64,000 nt of DNA from Winogradskya humida (GTDB lineage Bacteria > Actinomycetota > Actinomycetes > Mycobacteriales > Micromonosporaceae), in the NCBI RefSeq assembly GCF_016862215.1, contig NZ_BOMN01000106.1:1-64000 (forward strand). Direction: 5' to 3'. Made by a program: the position numbers and the translations under genes. This document shows positions 1 through 10,113 of this stretch, piece after piece (the first letter of the stretch is position 1; each line of letters begins with the position of its first letter). The notes beneath the pieces are model-generated. The model had not been told where the DNA came from and did not search any database. It saw nothing but the letters and a program-made list of their open reading frames with translations.

Positions 1-46
1 TCGGGTCACGCATCCATGCCAGTTCAACGGTCGTAAAGATCTCCAG

Positions 47-75
47 TTGAGCGTATTTCATTTCTTGATTATTCT
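47..75 (+). promoter_or_regulatory. Possible sigma70-like promoter
   Basis: TTGAGC at 47-52 and TATTCT at 70-75 are separated by exactly 17 bases in an A+T-rich patch. Each box matches four of six consensus positions. No gene follows directly, so the site may serve an unrecognised transcript or be chance. Confidence 0.22.
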
Positions 76-530
76 CAGGGAGTTCCATGATCGGAAGGGT
101 GGGTGTGCCATTGTCGGGTTGAGGGGGATCACACAATTGCGAATGGCAGATAGCGGGTATTCGGATAGCCGTGAAGTGGTGGCGGATGGATTGCGGGAGG
201 CGATCCTCGTGCTCACCGTGCTACGAGTTCGTTGGCCGTCTTGTTGTCATCGGCAGATCCGGACGCCGGATGCCACTCTCCGTGGTTGATGGGAGTGCCG
301 CGTGCTGGAGACAGCGTGTCGTGCCCGGTCTGTCTGCATGGCCGGGCGTGGACTGACGGCTGCCGGATAGCGCAGGTCGGCATATGGCGCGCTGCCGGTC
401 TTAGGCGCTGACCTTGATCCGGCCGACGTGGAACGGTGGCGGCCGAAGGCGAGCCCGCCAGCGCCGGCGAACAGGTCGACTCAGTGCGTCGGTATCGCCG
501 CGGTCGACCAACAGCTCGTTCAGCCGGAAG

Positions 531-558
531 GCGGCTGGCGGCTGGCGGCTGGCGGCTG
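531..558 (+). repeat. Four perfect tandem copies of GCGGCTG
   Basis: The heptamer GCGGCTG is repeated four times without interruption at 531-558, about 120 bases upstream of the repeat-protein start. It is a slippage-prone microsatellite. Copy number could vary between strains, and its position in a leader region makes an effect on expression possible but unproven. Confidence 0.8.
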
Positions 559-639
559 CACGCCCCGAGAGTCTCTTAAGAAACTTTAAGGAAAGCTTGC
601 TGAGCGTCGTGAACTGCTGCCACATCATTGCTCGTATAG

Positions 640-660
640 CTCGGTACAAGCAGTACCGAG
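640..660. promoter_or_regulatory. Perfect inverted repeat (operator-like)
   Basis: CTCGGTAC (640-647) and GTACCGAG (653-660) are perfect reverse complements around the spacer AAGCA. The site lies 17 bases upstream of the ATG at 678 and directly before the ribosome-binding site. It could be an operator or a leader hairpin; no run of T follows, so it is not a terminator. Confidence 0.5.
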
Positions 661-677
661 ACGAAGAGGAGCCGTGC

Positions 678-1571
678 ATGTATCGACGCGGAGTCAGCAG
701 CAGGACGCGCAAGCTGTTGATTGGAGGTGCCGCCGCAGTGCTGCTCGGCTCGGCGCTCGCGGTCGGCACGGGGATGAGCCAGGCCGCCGAGACCGGAGCC
801 GGCTCCGGTGACATCAACGCTTTGGTGCCGGCGCTGGGTTTCAGTCCGGGCGATCCGAGCGCGACGGCCGACCGTGTGGGCCCGACCGGGGTGAAAGTTC
901 CCGGTCGCTGCCCACCCACTCAAGCCCAGGTGAACGCGCAGGTAGCGCTCAAGAATGCGAACTTCCCGAGTGGAACGGATCTTGAAAGCCGCATCCAGCG
1001 TTTCGAAAAGACCTTGTCGGCGATTCAGGACCTGAAATGCCCCGCATCGTCCACGACTTTGCTGGGCCGCTTGAATTCCTTGACCGCGCTGCGCGGCAAC
1101 GCGAACCGCGATAACGTCCTGCGTGGTCTGGGTGTGAACGAGACGCCGGCGGACAAAGCCGCCGCGGGATCCGGTGACGCGGGCGCGAGTGGAGCTGCGG
1201 GGAACGCCGGAGCCGGCTCCGGTAACGTCAACGCTTTGGTGCCGGCACTGGGTTTCAGCCCGGGCGATCCGAACGCGACGGCCGACCGCGTGGGCCCGAC
1301 CGGGGTGAAAGTTCCCGGTCGCTGCCCACCCACTCAAGCCCAAGTGAACGCGCAGGTAGCGCTCAAGAATGCGAACCTTCCCAGTGGAACGGACCTCGAA
1401 AGCCGCATCCAACGCTTCGAAAAAACCTTGTCGGCGATTCAAGACCTGAAATGCCCCGCATCGTCCACGACTTTGCTGGGCCGCTTGAATTCCCTGACCG
1501 CGCTGCGCGGCAACGCGAACCGCGATAACATCCTGCGTGGTCTGGGTGTGAACGAGACGCCAGCCGGATAG
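678..1571 (+). CDS. Secreted protein with two near-identical 118-residue units
   Basis: A 297-residue protein of unknown function. The ATG at 678 is chosen because GAAGAGGAG lies just upstream and the product then opens with an export signal: RTRK, a hydrophobic core at about 13-33, and an SQAA cleavage site near residue 37. The mature part is unit 1 (residues 41-158), a Gly/Ala-rich linker of 20 residues, and unit 2 (179-296). The units differ at only five residues. Each has an N-terminal ALGFSPGD segment, two cysteines (GRCPPT and LKCPAS) that could form a disulfide, and an amphipathic helical C-terminal half. I recognise no family. The gene stands alone between a hairpin leader and a hairpin terminator. 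The repeat structure suggests an extracellular or cell-surface binding role, which is inference only. Confidence 0.75.
   Translation: MYRRGVSSRTRKLLIGGAAAVLLGSALAVGTGMSQAAETGAGSGDINALVPALGFSPGDPSATADRVGPTGVKVPGRCPPTQAQVNAQVALKNANFPSGTDLESRIQRFEKTLSAIQDLKCPASSTTLLGRLNSLTALRGNANRDNVLRGLGVNETPADKAAAGSGDAGASGAAGNAGAGSGNVNALVPALGFSPGDPNATADRVGPTGVKVPGRCPPTQAQVNAQVALKNANLPSGTDLESRIQRFEKTLSAIQDLKCPASSTTLLGRLNSLTALRGNANRDNILRGLGVNETPAG
798..1151 (+). repeat. Repeat unit 1 of secreted protein gene
   Basis: A 354-base unit encoding residues 41-158. It matches the second unit almost base for base, including synonymous positions, which indicates a recent duplication or ongoing gene conversion. Confidence 0.85.
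1212..1565 (+). repeat. Repeat unit 2 of secreted protein gene
   Basis: Second 354-base unit, encoding residues 179-296. The encoded changes against unit 1 are D to N, I to V, S to N, F to L and V to I. Confidence 0.85.
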
Positions 1572-1638
1572 AGCCGCGGGGAATGCGGCGCCGCGGACAA
1601 CGGCAACCTGATCCCCGATCCACCGCACGGAACCGCCT

Positions 1639-1673
1639 CGCCGGAGGCCCTCGCACCACGGGGGTCTCCGGCG
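1639..1673 (+). terminator. Hairpin downstream of repeat-protein gene
   Basis: CGCCGGA at 1639 pairs with TCCGGCG ending at 1673, and the stem continues inward with CCC/GGG after a mismatch. It lies 68 bases after the stop codon at 1571. There is no U-tract, as is common for actinomycete terminators. Confidence 0.45.
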
Positions 1674-1926
1674 CGTCCGTGTGTGGGCCATGCGCGCGGT
1701 GATCTTCGGCCACTTCGGCACGCCGCAAAGGGTCGGCCTCGACGCCGACGTATGGGGACGGGCGATGCGGCCGTACGTCAGCAGAACCGGACGCAAACTC
1801 CGCCGCTCCTCGCAGGCGATGGAGAAGGCCGCGACCTGGCCTCACCCGGGTGCGTATGCCTGCCGTCGGGCGTGGGGCTGCCGGCTTCGAACAGCGCGGG
1901 GCGACGATATGGCGCGTCCTGCAGGG
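1674..1926. other. Intergenic stretch between convergent genes
   Basis: With the hairpin before it, the gap between the two convergent genes is 355 bases (1572-1926). Open frames here lack ribosome-binding sites and recognisable protein sequence. I see no gene, tRNA or repeat. Confidence 0.5.
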
Positions 1927-3408
1927 TCAGGGGCGGGAGCGGCGTTCGAGGAATTCGTAGACGTCCTGGGCGTCGACGCCGGGGAAGGTGCCGGCGGGGA
2001 GGGCGGCGAGGAGGTGGGAGTGGACGCGGGCGCTGGGCCAGGCTTGGCCTGACCAGGAGTCGACGAGGGTTTCGGGTGGGCGGCGGCAGCAGGAGGGGTC
2101 CGGGCAGCGGGAAGTTGTACGGCGGGTGGTGTCGCCGCCGCGGAACCATTGGGCGTGTTCGAAGGGGGTGCCGACGGTGACGGAGAATTCGCCGGAGCGG
2201 GTGGATTCCACGTGGACCGTGCACCAGTAGGTGCCGCCTACGGTGTCGGTGAACTGGTAGAACGACGAGTACGGATCCGCGGCTTGAAAGACTGTGCGGG
2301 AGGCCCATTTGCGGCAGACGGGCTGGCCCTCGATGGCGCCGGTGACGTCGGTGGGGAAGCGGACGTTGTCGTTCTCGTAGGCTTTGTAGACCGTTCCGCT
2401 CTCGTGTACCCGGACGAAGTGGACCGGGATGCCGAAATGGTGGGTTGCCAGGTTGGTGAAGCGGTGGGCGGCGGTTTCGTAGGAGACGCCGAAGGCGTCG
2501 CGGAAGTCGTCGATGGCGAGGGCGCGGTCGGCTTTGGCGTCGCGGAGGAAGTCGACGGCGAATTTCTCGGGCATGAGCAGGGCTGCGGCGAAATAGTTGG
2601 CCTCGACGCGCTGGCGCAGGAAATCGCCGTAGTCCGACGGGTCGGCGTGGCCGAGGACGAAATGGCCGAGGGTCTGCAGGACCACCGCGCGGGGGTCGTG
2701 GCCTTTGCCGCTGGCGATCTGCGGCAGGTAGATGCGCCTGTTGCGGAGATCGGTCACCGAGCGGGTGGATCCGGGCAGGTCGGGCACGTAGTGCAGGGTG
2801 AAGCCGAGTTGCGCTGCGATGTCGAGGATGCCGCGCTGCGACAGCGGGCCGGTGGTGTGTTTCACCGATTGCAGGACTTTCGCCGCTGCCTGTTCGATGT
2901 CCGCGAAGTAGTTGTCGCGTTCGCGCATCTGCTCGCGTAACTGCTGATTCGCGCGGCGCGCGACTTCCGGGGTCGCGCTCTGTTCGGTGAGCCGCCGGGC
3001 CAATTCGCGGTGCAGGCCGATCAGCGATTCCAGAGCGTCCGCCGGCAACCGCCTGCCACCACGGACAGCGGGCAGGCCGAGCGCGGAATAGGCCGCGGAA
3101 CCCTGAAAATGGGCCAGCTCGATCTCCAGCCCGGCGCGCCGGCTCGGCGCCTCCGGTCGCAACAGATCCTGCATGGGTACGCCGAGAGCGCCCGCGATCG
3201 CCTGCAGCACGCTGAGTTTCGGCTCCCGCTTCCCGTTCTCGATCAGCGACAGCTGTGACGGCGCCCGCCCGACCACCGCACTGAGCTGATCGAGCGTCAT
3301 GTTCTTCGACCGCCGCAGATGCCTGAGCCGCTGCCCGAGCGTCACGAGGTCCACGTCGGGTGGCTTGACATTCTGGTGTCCGCCGCGGGCAAGCTCGGAA
3401 GCCGTCAT
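1927..3408 (-). CDS. ramB: RamB-type regulator of acetate/glyoxylate metabolism
   Basis: A 493-residue XRE-family regulator. Residues about 22-80 are a Cro/C1-type helix-turn-helix (LGQRLRHLRR, then SQLSLIENGKREP). Residues about 190-300 resemble an IrrE/ImmA metallopeptidase-like domain, but the HExxH position reads QTLGH (245-249), so the catalytic His-Glu is gone and only the later His is kept; EANYFAAALLMP after it is typical. The C-terminal third matches the short-chain fatty-acyl regulator domain of RamB proteins. In Corynebacterium and Mycobacterium, RamB controls isocitrate lyase and malate synthase; here the gene is divergent from aceA-aceB, which supports the name. The ATG at 3408 puts the helix-turn-helix at the usual distance from the N-terminus; no strong ribosome-binding site precedes it. 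The domain may sense an acyl-CoA or another acetate signal (inference). Confidence 0.85.
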   Translation of the reverse strand: MTASELARGGHQNVKPPDVDLVTLGQRLRHLRRSKNMTLDQLSAVVGRAPSQLSLIENGKREPKLSVLQAIAGALGVPMQDLLRPEAPSRRAGLEIELAHFQGSAAYSALGLPAVRGGRRLPADALESLIGLHRELARRLTEQSATPEVARRANQQLREQMRERDNYFADIEQAAAKVLQSVKHTTGPLSQRGILDIAAQLGFTLHYVPDLPGSTRSVTDLRNRRIYLPQIASGKGHDPRAVVLQTLGHFVLGHADPSDYGDFLRQRVEANYFAAALLMPEKFAVDFLRDAKADRALAIDDFRDAFGVSYETAAHRFTNLATHHFGIPVHFVRVHESGTVYKAYENDNVRFPTDVTGAIEGQPVCRKWASRTVFQAADPYSSFYQFTDTVGGTYWCTVHVESTRSGEFSVTVGTPFEHAQWFRGGDTTRRTTSRCPDPSCCRRPPETLVDSWSGQAWPSARVHSHLLAALPAGTFPGVDAQDVYEFLERRSRP

Positions 3409-3424
3409 GCGTTTTGACGCTAGC

Positions 3425-3452
3425 AGAATATTCGCGTTTCTTCTGGTCACAA
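3425..3452 (-). promoter_or_regulatory. Candidate ramB promoter with GAATATTC palindrome
   Basis: On the minus strand TTGTGA (3447-3452) and TATTCT (3425-3430) are 16 bases apart, ending 17 bases before the ramB ATG. The perfect palindrome GAATATTC at 3426-3433 overlaps the -10 box. Both divergent genes share only 114 bases, so this is also the likely place for autoregulation and for control of aceA. Confidence 0.35.
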
Positions 3453-3522
3453 ATGGCTTCAGCAGCCCCGACAGCCTCAGCGACAGTCGAGATACACCAC
3501 CGAAACAGAAGAAGGCGGGATC

Positions 3523-4811
3523 ATGACTGATGCGCTGACCGAAACCAGAGGCGGTACCGCAGCGGACCTCACTCGGGCGTGGGCTGGCGATCCGAGGTGG
3601 CTCGGCGTGCGGCGCGACTACACCGCGCACGATGTCGTCCGGCTGCGCGGGAGTCTGCAGGAGCGGCACACGCTCGCCGAGCGCGGGGCGCGCAGGCTGT
3701 GGGAGCTGCTGCACGAGCAGGACTACATCAACGCGCTCGGGGCGCTGACCGGCGGGCAGGCCGTGCAGCAGGTGCGGGCCGGGCTCAAGGCGATCTACCT
3801 GTCCGGCTGGCAGGTGGCCGCCGACGCGAACCTGTCCGGGCACACGTACCCCGATCAGAGTCTCTACCCCGCCAACTCGGTGCCCACGGTGGTGCGCCGG
3901 ATCAACAACGCGCTGCTGCGCGCCGACCAGATCGACACCGCGGCCGGGCGGCACGAGCGGGACTGGTTCGCGCCGATCGTGGCCGACGCGGAGGCCGGTT
4001 TCGGGGGGCCGCTGAACGCGTTCGAGCTGATGAAGGCCATGATCGCCGCCGGTGCCGCGGGGGTGCACTGGGAGGACCAGCTGGCCTCGGAGAAGAAGTG
4101 CGGCCACCTGGGTGGCAAGGTCCTCGTGCCAACTGCCCAGCATGTTCGTACGCTCAACGCGGCGCGACTGGCCGCGGACGTGGCCGGTGTCCCGAGCGTG
4201 GTCATCGCGCGGACCGACGCGCTGGCCGCCGACCTGCTCACCACCGACGTCGACGAGCGTGACCAGCCGTTCCTCACCGGTGAGCGTACGGCCGAGGGGT
4301 TCTTCCGGGTCCGCAGCGGACCGGAGGCGGCGATCGCCCGCGGGGTGGCGTACGCCGGGTACGCCGACCTGCTGTGGGTCGAGACGGGCAAGCCCGACCT
4401 GGAGTTCGCGCGGTCGTTCGCCGAGGCGGTCCACGCGGAGCACCCGGACAAGATGCTGGCGTACAACTGCTCGCCGTCGTTCAACTGGAAGCGCAACCTG
4501 GACGACGCGACGATCGCGCGGTTCCAGAAGGAGCTCGGGGCGATGGGCTACAAGTTCCAGTTCGTGACCCTCGCAGGTTTCCACGCGCTGAACCACTCGA
4601 TGTTCGAGCTGGCGAAGGGGTACGCGGCCGAGGGCATGAGCGCGTACGTGAAGCTCCAGGAAGCGGAGTTCGCCGCCGAGGCCGACGGGTACACGGCGAC
4701 CAAGCACCAGGCCGAGGTCGGTACGGGCTACTTCGACGCCGTCTCCACGGCGCTCAACCCGCACAGCTCGACCACGGCGCTGTCCGGCTCGACCGAGCAG
4801 GAGCAGTTCTG

Positions 4812-4812
<1 letters not shown>
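3523..4812 (+). CDS. aceA: Isocitrate lyase
   Basis: A 429-residue cytosolic enzyme that splits isocitrate into glyoxylate and succinate, the first step of the glyoxylate shunt used for growth on acetate or fatty acids. The active-site signature KKCGH sits at residues 191-195, with the catalytic cysteine at 193, close to its place in the E. coli enzyme. [17 protein letters not shown] and [12 protein letters not shown] are further family blocks. Length is normal for the short (prokaryotic) class. The ATG at 3523 follows AGAAGGCGGG at good spacing. The gene is divergent from the RamB-type regulator and its stop codon overlaps the malate synthase start, so the two shunt enzymes are co-transcribed and translationally coupled. 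Confidence 0.96.
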
Positions 4813-6413
<1,601 letters not shown>

Positions 6414-6428
6414 CCAGCGACGATCATG

Positions 6429-6457
6429 CGGCCCGGCGGTGGTTCGCCGCCGGGCCG
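6429..6457 (+). terminator. aceAB terminator
   Basis: A perfect 11-base-pair stem: CGGCCCGGCGG (6429-6439) and CCGCCGGGCCG (6447-6457), with a seven-base loop. It begins 16 bases after the aceB stop codon. No U-tract follows. Confidence 0.8.
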
Positions 6458-6593
6458 TGACCGTTTTCCACACGGTCGTGCCCGGGTTGACGGACGGTGA
6501 GAAAGATCTTGAGGCGGGGAGGCGGGCATGGCGTGTTCCAGGTGCGATGCTGGGGCGGGAAACCCCCTCTAGCACCGCTGGGAGGACACACCG

Positions 6594-8069
6594 ATGTCGC
6601 CGCTCAATGCCCAGAATTTGTCCTCGTTGCCGGACGATCTACCCGTCCCGGCGTACGACCGAGCTCGTCTGCGGACGGGGATCGTGCACTTCGGGGTCGG
6701 CGGCTTCCACCGCGCCCACGAAGCCATGTATCTCGACCGGTTGATGGCCGAGGGCAAGGCACTGGACTGGGCCATCTGCGGCGTCGGTGTGATGCCCGCC
6801 GACGCGCGGATGCGGGACGCCCTCACCGCGCAGGACGGCCTCTACACGCTGGTCGTCAAGGCGCCCGACGGCACCTGGACCCCGCAGGTCATCGGCTCGA
6901 TCAAGGAATACCTCTACGCCCCGGACGACCCGGAGGCGGTCATCGAGAAGATGGCCTCCGACGACGTGAAGATCGTCTCGCTGACCGTCACCGAGGGCGG
7001 CTACAACTTCAACGCGGTGACCGGTGACTTCATCGCCGAGAACCCCGATGTGCAGCACGACCTGCACAGCCCCTCTCCCAAGACCCACTTCGGGCTGATC
7101 GTCGAGGCCCTGGCCCGCCGGCGCGAGCGGGGACAGCAGCCCTTCACGATCATGAGCTGCGACAACATCCAGGGCAACGGGCACGTGGCCAAGCGCAGCT
7201 TCGTCGCGTACGCCACCCTGCGCGACCCCGCGCTCGGTGCCTACGTGCAGGAGCACGTGGCGTTCCCGAACAGCATGGTCGACCGGATCACCCCCGTCAC
7301 GACCGACGAGGACCGCACCGAGATCGCCGCCCGCTTCGGGGTCGGCGACGCGTGGCCCGTGGTCTGCGAACCGTTCACCCAGTGGGTCCTCGAGGACGCC
7401 TTCCCGCTCGGCCGCCCGCCGTTCGAGGACGCCGGCGTCCAGGTCGTCGATGACGTCGAGCCGTACGAGCTGATGAAGCTGCGCCTGCTCAACGCCAGCC
7501 ACCAGGCGCTCTGCTACTTCGGCTACCTGTCCGGGTACCGCCTCGTGCACGACGTCGCCCAGGACCCGCTGTTCGCCGACTTCCTGCTGGCCTACATGGA
7601 CCGCGAGGCCACCCCGACCCTCGCCCCGGTCCCCGGCATCGACCTCGGCGAGTACAAGCACCAGCTGATCGACCGCTTCTCCAACGCCCAGGTCCGCGAC
7701 ACCGTCGCCCGCCTCTGCGCGGAGAGCTCCGACCGCATACCGAAGTGGCTGGTCCCGGTCATCCGCCACAACCTCGAGAGCGGCGGCGAGATCCTGCGCT
7801 CCACCGCCGTGGTCGCCTCCTGGGCCCGCTACGCCGAGGCCGTCGACGAGCAGGGCCAGCCGATCGACGTCGTCGACCGCCTCCGCGACCAGCTCGTCGC
7901 CATCGCCCAGCGCCACGACGAGGACCCCCTCGCCTTCGTCGCCAACCGCGAACTCTTCGGCGACCTGGTGGACAACGAGCGCTTCGTCTCCACGTACCAG
8001 TCGGTCCTCGCCTCCCTGCACAGCAAGGGCGCCCGCGCCACCCTGGAAGACCTCGCCCCCGCGGTCTGA
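6594..8069 (+). CDS. Mannitol 2-dehydrogenase (long-chain polyol dehydrogenase)
   Basis: A 491-residue NAD-dependent enzyme oxidising mannitol (or a related polyol such as arabinitol) to the ketose, acting in the cytosol. HFGVGGFHRAH near the N-terminus is the dinucleotide-binding loop. The catalytic set is intact: K295, N300 and H303 in MKLRLLNASHQ have the same numbers as in the Pseudomonas fluorescens enzyme, and the SCDNIQGNG block supplies the other conserved asparagine. GGGAGGACACACCG precedes the ATG. No polyol transporter or kinase lies beside it; it is a single-gene unit flanked by strong terminators, so the true substrate is not fixed by context. Confidence 0.92.
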   Translation: MSPLNAQNLSSLPDDLPVPAYDRARLRTGIVHFGVGGFHRAHEAMYLDRLMAEGKALDWAICGVGVMPADARMRDALTAQDGLYTLVVKAPDGTWTPQVIGSIKEYLYAPDDPEAVIEKMASDDVKIVSLTVTEGGYNFNAVTGDFIAENPDVQHDLHSPSPKTHFGLIVEALARRRERGQQPFTIMSCDNIQGNGHVAKRSFVAYATLRDPALGAYVQEHVAFPNSMVDRITPVTTDEDRTEIAARFGVGDAWPVVCEPFTQWVLEDAFPLGRPPFEDAGVQVVDDVEPYELMKLRLLNASHQALCYFGYLSGYRLVHDVAQDPLFADFLLAYMDREATPTLAPVPGIDLGEYKHQLIDRFSNAQVRDTVARLCAESSDRIPKWLVPVIRHNLESGGEILRSTAVVASWARYAEAVDEQGQPIDVVDRLRDQLVAIAQRHDEDPLAFVANRELFGDLVDNERFVSTYQSVLASLHSKGARATLEDLAPAV

Positions 8070-8081
8070 CAAAAGCCGGAA

Positions 8082-8116
8082 CTCAGGGGCCGTGGCCGAT
8101 GGCCGCGGCCCCTGAG
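8082..8116 (+). terminator. Strong hairpin terminator after mannitol dehydrogenase
   Basis: CTCAGGGGCCGTGGCC pairs with GGCCGCGGCCCCTGAG over 16 positions, all Watson-Crick except one G-U, around a GAT loop. It starts 12 bases after the stop codon and may also stop transcription of the convergent hydrolase gene. Confidence 0.85.
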
Positions 8117-8136
8117 CCGTCCCCTACCCGGCGGGG

Positions 8137-9087
8137 TCAGACCCCTGACCGGTCCAGCCATGCGAGAATCGCCTGGTTTGTCTCTTCCGGCTTCTCCTGC
8201 TGGATCCAATGACCGCAGTCCAGGGTGACCACGTCCACATCGGGCACGAACGTCGTCAGGCTCGCCGATCTCCGGACCATGTCCCGGTCGCCGTAGATCA
8301 TCAACGCGGGTTGCCGGATGACCGGGTCCACGTCCGCCAGCAGCCGCCAGTTACGGTCGAGGTTCCGGTACCAATTGATGCCGCCCGTGAACCCTGATGT
8401 CTCGAAGGCACCGACGAGAACAGCAAGGTCACTGTCGCTCATCACGGGCTCGCCCCGCGGCTTCTCTGCGGTGGCGAGATTGATCATCACCATTCCCGGC
8501 TCCGGCGCCTGTGGCGGTTCGTTCTTCCGGTACAGGTTGCGAAGGAACCGGAACGTGTTCTTGTCCAGCACTGCGTCGGCGACACCCGGCTGCCGATTGA
8601 AATGGACGAAGTAGAAGTCGCCGCCCAGCATCTCCTCCATGACCTCGATCCAGGGCCGTTCCCCGCGCTCCTGGTAGGGCAGGCTCAAGTTGATCACCTT
8701 GCTCACCCGACGGGGATGCAACAGGGTCAGACCCCAGACGACCATCGCACCCCAGTCGTGACCGACGAAGATGGCGTCCTCGTACCCGTAGTGATCGAGA
8801 AGTGCGACGAGATCTCCCGACAGCTGCGCGATGTCGTAGTCGGTCACGTCGGCCGGCCGGGACGAATTGCCGTAACCACGCTGGTTCGGGACGATGACGT
8901 GATAGCCCGCTGCCGCAAGGACGGGCAGCTGATGGCGCCAGGAAAAGGCATGCTCCGGCCAGCCATGACACAGCACGATGGGCCTTCCGGCGTTGTGCCG
9001 GCCCGCTTCGAAGACTTCGAGCTCCACACCGTTGACGCGGACAACGGTGGGCTCGGGAAAATCAAGGGGATTCGTCGGTGCGGTCAT
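8137..9087 (-). CDS. Epoxide-hydrolase-like alpha/beta hydrolase
   Basis: A 316-residue soluble alpha/beta-fold hydrolase. The nucleophile is an aspartate, D111 in GHDWG (109-113), which is the mark of epoxide hydrolases and haloalkane dehalogenases rather than of serine esterases. HGWPEHAFSWR supplies the oxyanion motif HGxP, which favours epoxide hydrolase. The acid is probably in GDRDMV and the catalytic histidine in DCGHWIQQEKP, near the C-terminus. The ATG at 9087 is preferred over an in-frame upstream one at 9117, because the longer form adds a poorly conserved tail. The gene is divergent from a WYL-domain regulator, only 63 bases away, which probably controls it. The substrate is unknown. 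Confidence 0.88.
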   Translation of the reverse strand: MTAPTNPLDFPEPTVVRVNGVELEVFEAGRHNAGRPIVLCHGWPEHAFSWRHQLPVLAAAGYHVIVPNQRGYGNSSRPADVTDYDIAQLSGDLVALLDHYGYEDAIFVGHDWGAMVVWGLTLLHPRRVSKVINLSLPYQERGERPWIEVMEEMLGGDFYFVHFNRQPGVADAVLDKNTFRFLRNLYRKNEPPQAPEPGMVMINLATAEKPRGEPVMSDSDLAVLVGAFETSGFTGGINWYRNLDRNWRLLADVDPVIRQPALMIYGDRDMVRRSASLTTFVPDVDVVTLDCGHWIQQEKPEETNQAILAWLDRSGV

Positions 9088-9150
9088 GCTGCCATCGTGC
9101 CGACCGAAAGCGGTCATCCCGTGACCGGTTTACGGGGAAGTATTGCCGGC

Positions 9151-10101
9151 GTGCGAGCCGACCGCCTGATGGCCATCCTCTTCCTGCTCCAACGACGCGG
9201 GCAGGTGACAGCGGCAGAGGTCGCCCGGGAGTTCGAGATCTCCGAGCGCACCGCCCGCCGCGACCTCGACGCCCTGGCCATGACCGGGGTGCCGGTGTAT
9301 TCCACGCAGGGCCGGGGCGGCGGCTGGCGCCTCCTGGGCGGCGCCCGCACCGACCTGTCCGGGTTGACCATGGGCGAGGCGCGTGCCCTGTTCCTGGTCG
9401 CCGGCCCGGCCTCGGCCGCGACGCCGGCCGTGAAAGCAGCTCTGCGCAAACTCGTCCGCGCCCTGCCGGAGCCTTTCCGGGAACAGGCCGAGGCAGCAGC
9501 GTCATCGTTCGTCCTGGACGCACCACGATGGGGGTCGAGCCGGGTCGAGCACCCACCGCCGCGCTTCCTCGACGAACTCCAGGACGCGGTGATCCACGGC
9601 GTCCAGGTGCGGCTCGGCTACGTCGACAGCACCGGCGCCGAGACCGCGAGAACCGTCCACCCGCTGGGCATCGTCGCCAAGGGTCCGTCGTGGTACCTCG
9701 TCGCCGGCACCGGGGCCGGCCGGCGGACCTTCCGCATCGACCGCGTGACGTCCGCCGACCCGACCGGCGATCCCGTGCACCGGCCCGAAAACTTCGATCT
9801 CGCCCGGACCTGGCACGAGATCGCCGACGAGGTCGACCGCAGGCGGACGCCCCTCGAGATGCAGGCGGTGTGCGCGCCCGAGGGGCTGGCCACGCTTCGG
9901 ATGATCCTCGGCGATCGGCTCGAGGTGGGCGGCTCCACGACCGACGGCCGCATCGAGGTCGTGATCCGCGGCCACAGCGAGCACGCCCTCGCCCACGAGC
10001 TCGCCGGTCTTGTCGCATGGCTCGAGGTCACCGGCCCCGCGGGTGTGCGGGACCACCTGACCGCGATCGGTAACGCGCTGGTCGAACGTTACGGGCCCTG
10101 A
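9151..10101 (+). CDS. HTH-WYL family transcriptional regulator
   Basis: A 316-residue DeoR-like regulator. Residues about 1-60 form a winged helix (RADRLMAILFLLQRRGQVTA, then ISERTARRDLDAL and GRGGGWRLL). A WYL domain follows at about 135-200, where the name-giving W-Y-L occurs as PSWYLVA, and a WCX-type C-terminal domain ends the protein. The GTG at 9151 is chosen because it directly starts the helix-turn-helix and GGGGAAG lies upstream; a GTG at 9121 is possible. WYL domains bind small ligands or nucleic acids and convert that into DNA binding. The divergent hydrolase is the likely target. Confidence 0.88.
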   Translation: MRADRLMAILFLLQRRGQVTAAEVAREFEISERTARRDLDALAMTGVPVYSTQGRGGGWRLLGGARTDLSGLTMGEARALFLVAGPASAATPAVKAALRKLVRALPEPFREQAEAAASSFVLDAPRWGSSRVEHPPPRFLDELQDAVIHGVQVRLGYVDSTGAETARTVHPLGIVAKGPSWYLVAGTGAGRRTFRIDRVTSADPTGDPVHRPENFDLARTWHEIADEVDRRRTPLEMQAVCAPEGLATLRMILGDRLEVGGSTTDGRIEVVIRGHSEHALAHELAGLVAWLEVTGPAGVRDHLTAIGNALVERYGP

Positions 10102-10113
10102 CAGTGGTGTGGC

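Larger units (their letters stand above)
1..639. other. Non-coding stretch before first gene
   Basis: I see no convincing gene here. The first 160 bases are noticeably richer in A+T than the rest of the window. Open frames exist on both strands but have no ribosome-binding site, no recognisable domain and no usual codon bias. The stretch does hold a possible promoter, a heptamer repeat and, near its right end, an inverted CTTAA/TTAAG pair at 575-590 that belongs to the leader of the following gene. Confidence 0.5.

Noticed and set aside
414-677. Upstream extension of the repeat-protein gene to 414
   Set aside because: The extension is Arg-rich, has no ribosome-binding site and would bury the signal peptide; the ATG at 678 has both.
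1681-2180. Plus-strand genes between 1.7 and 2.2 kb
   Set aside because: Overlapping frames with Gly/Arg-rich translations; they overlap the end of the RamB-type gene on the other strand.
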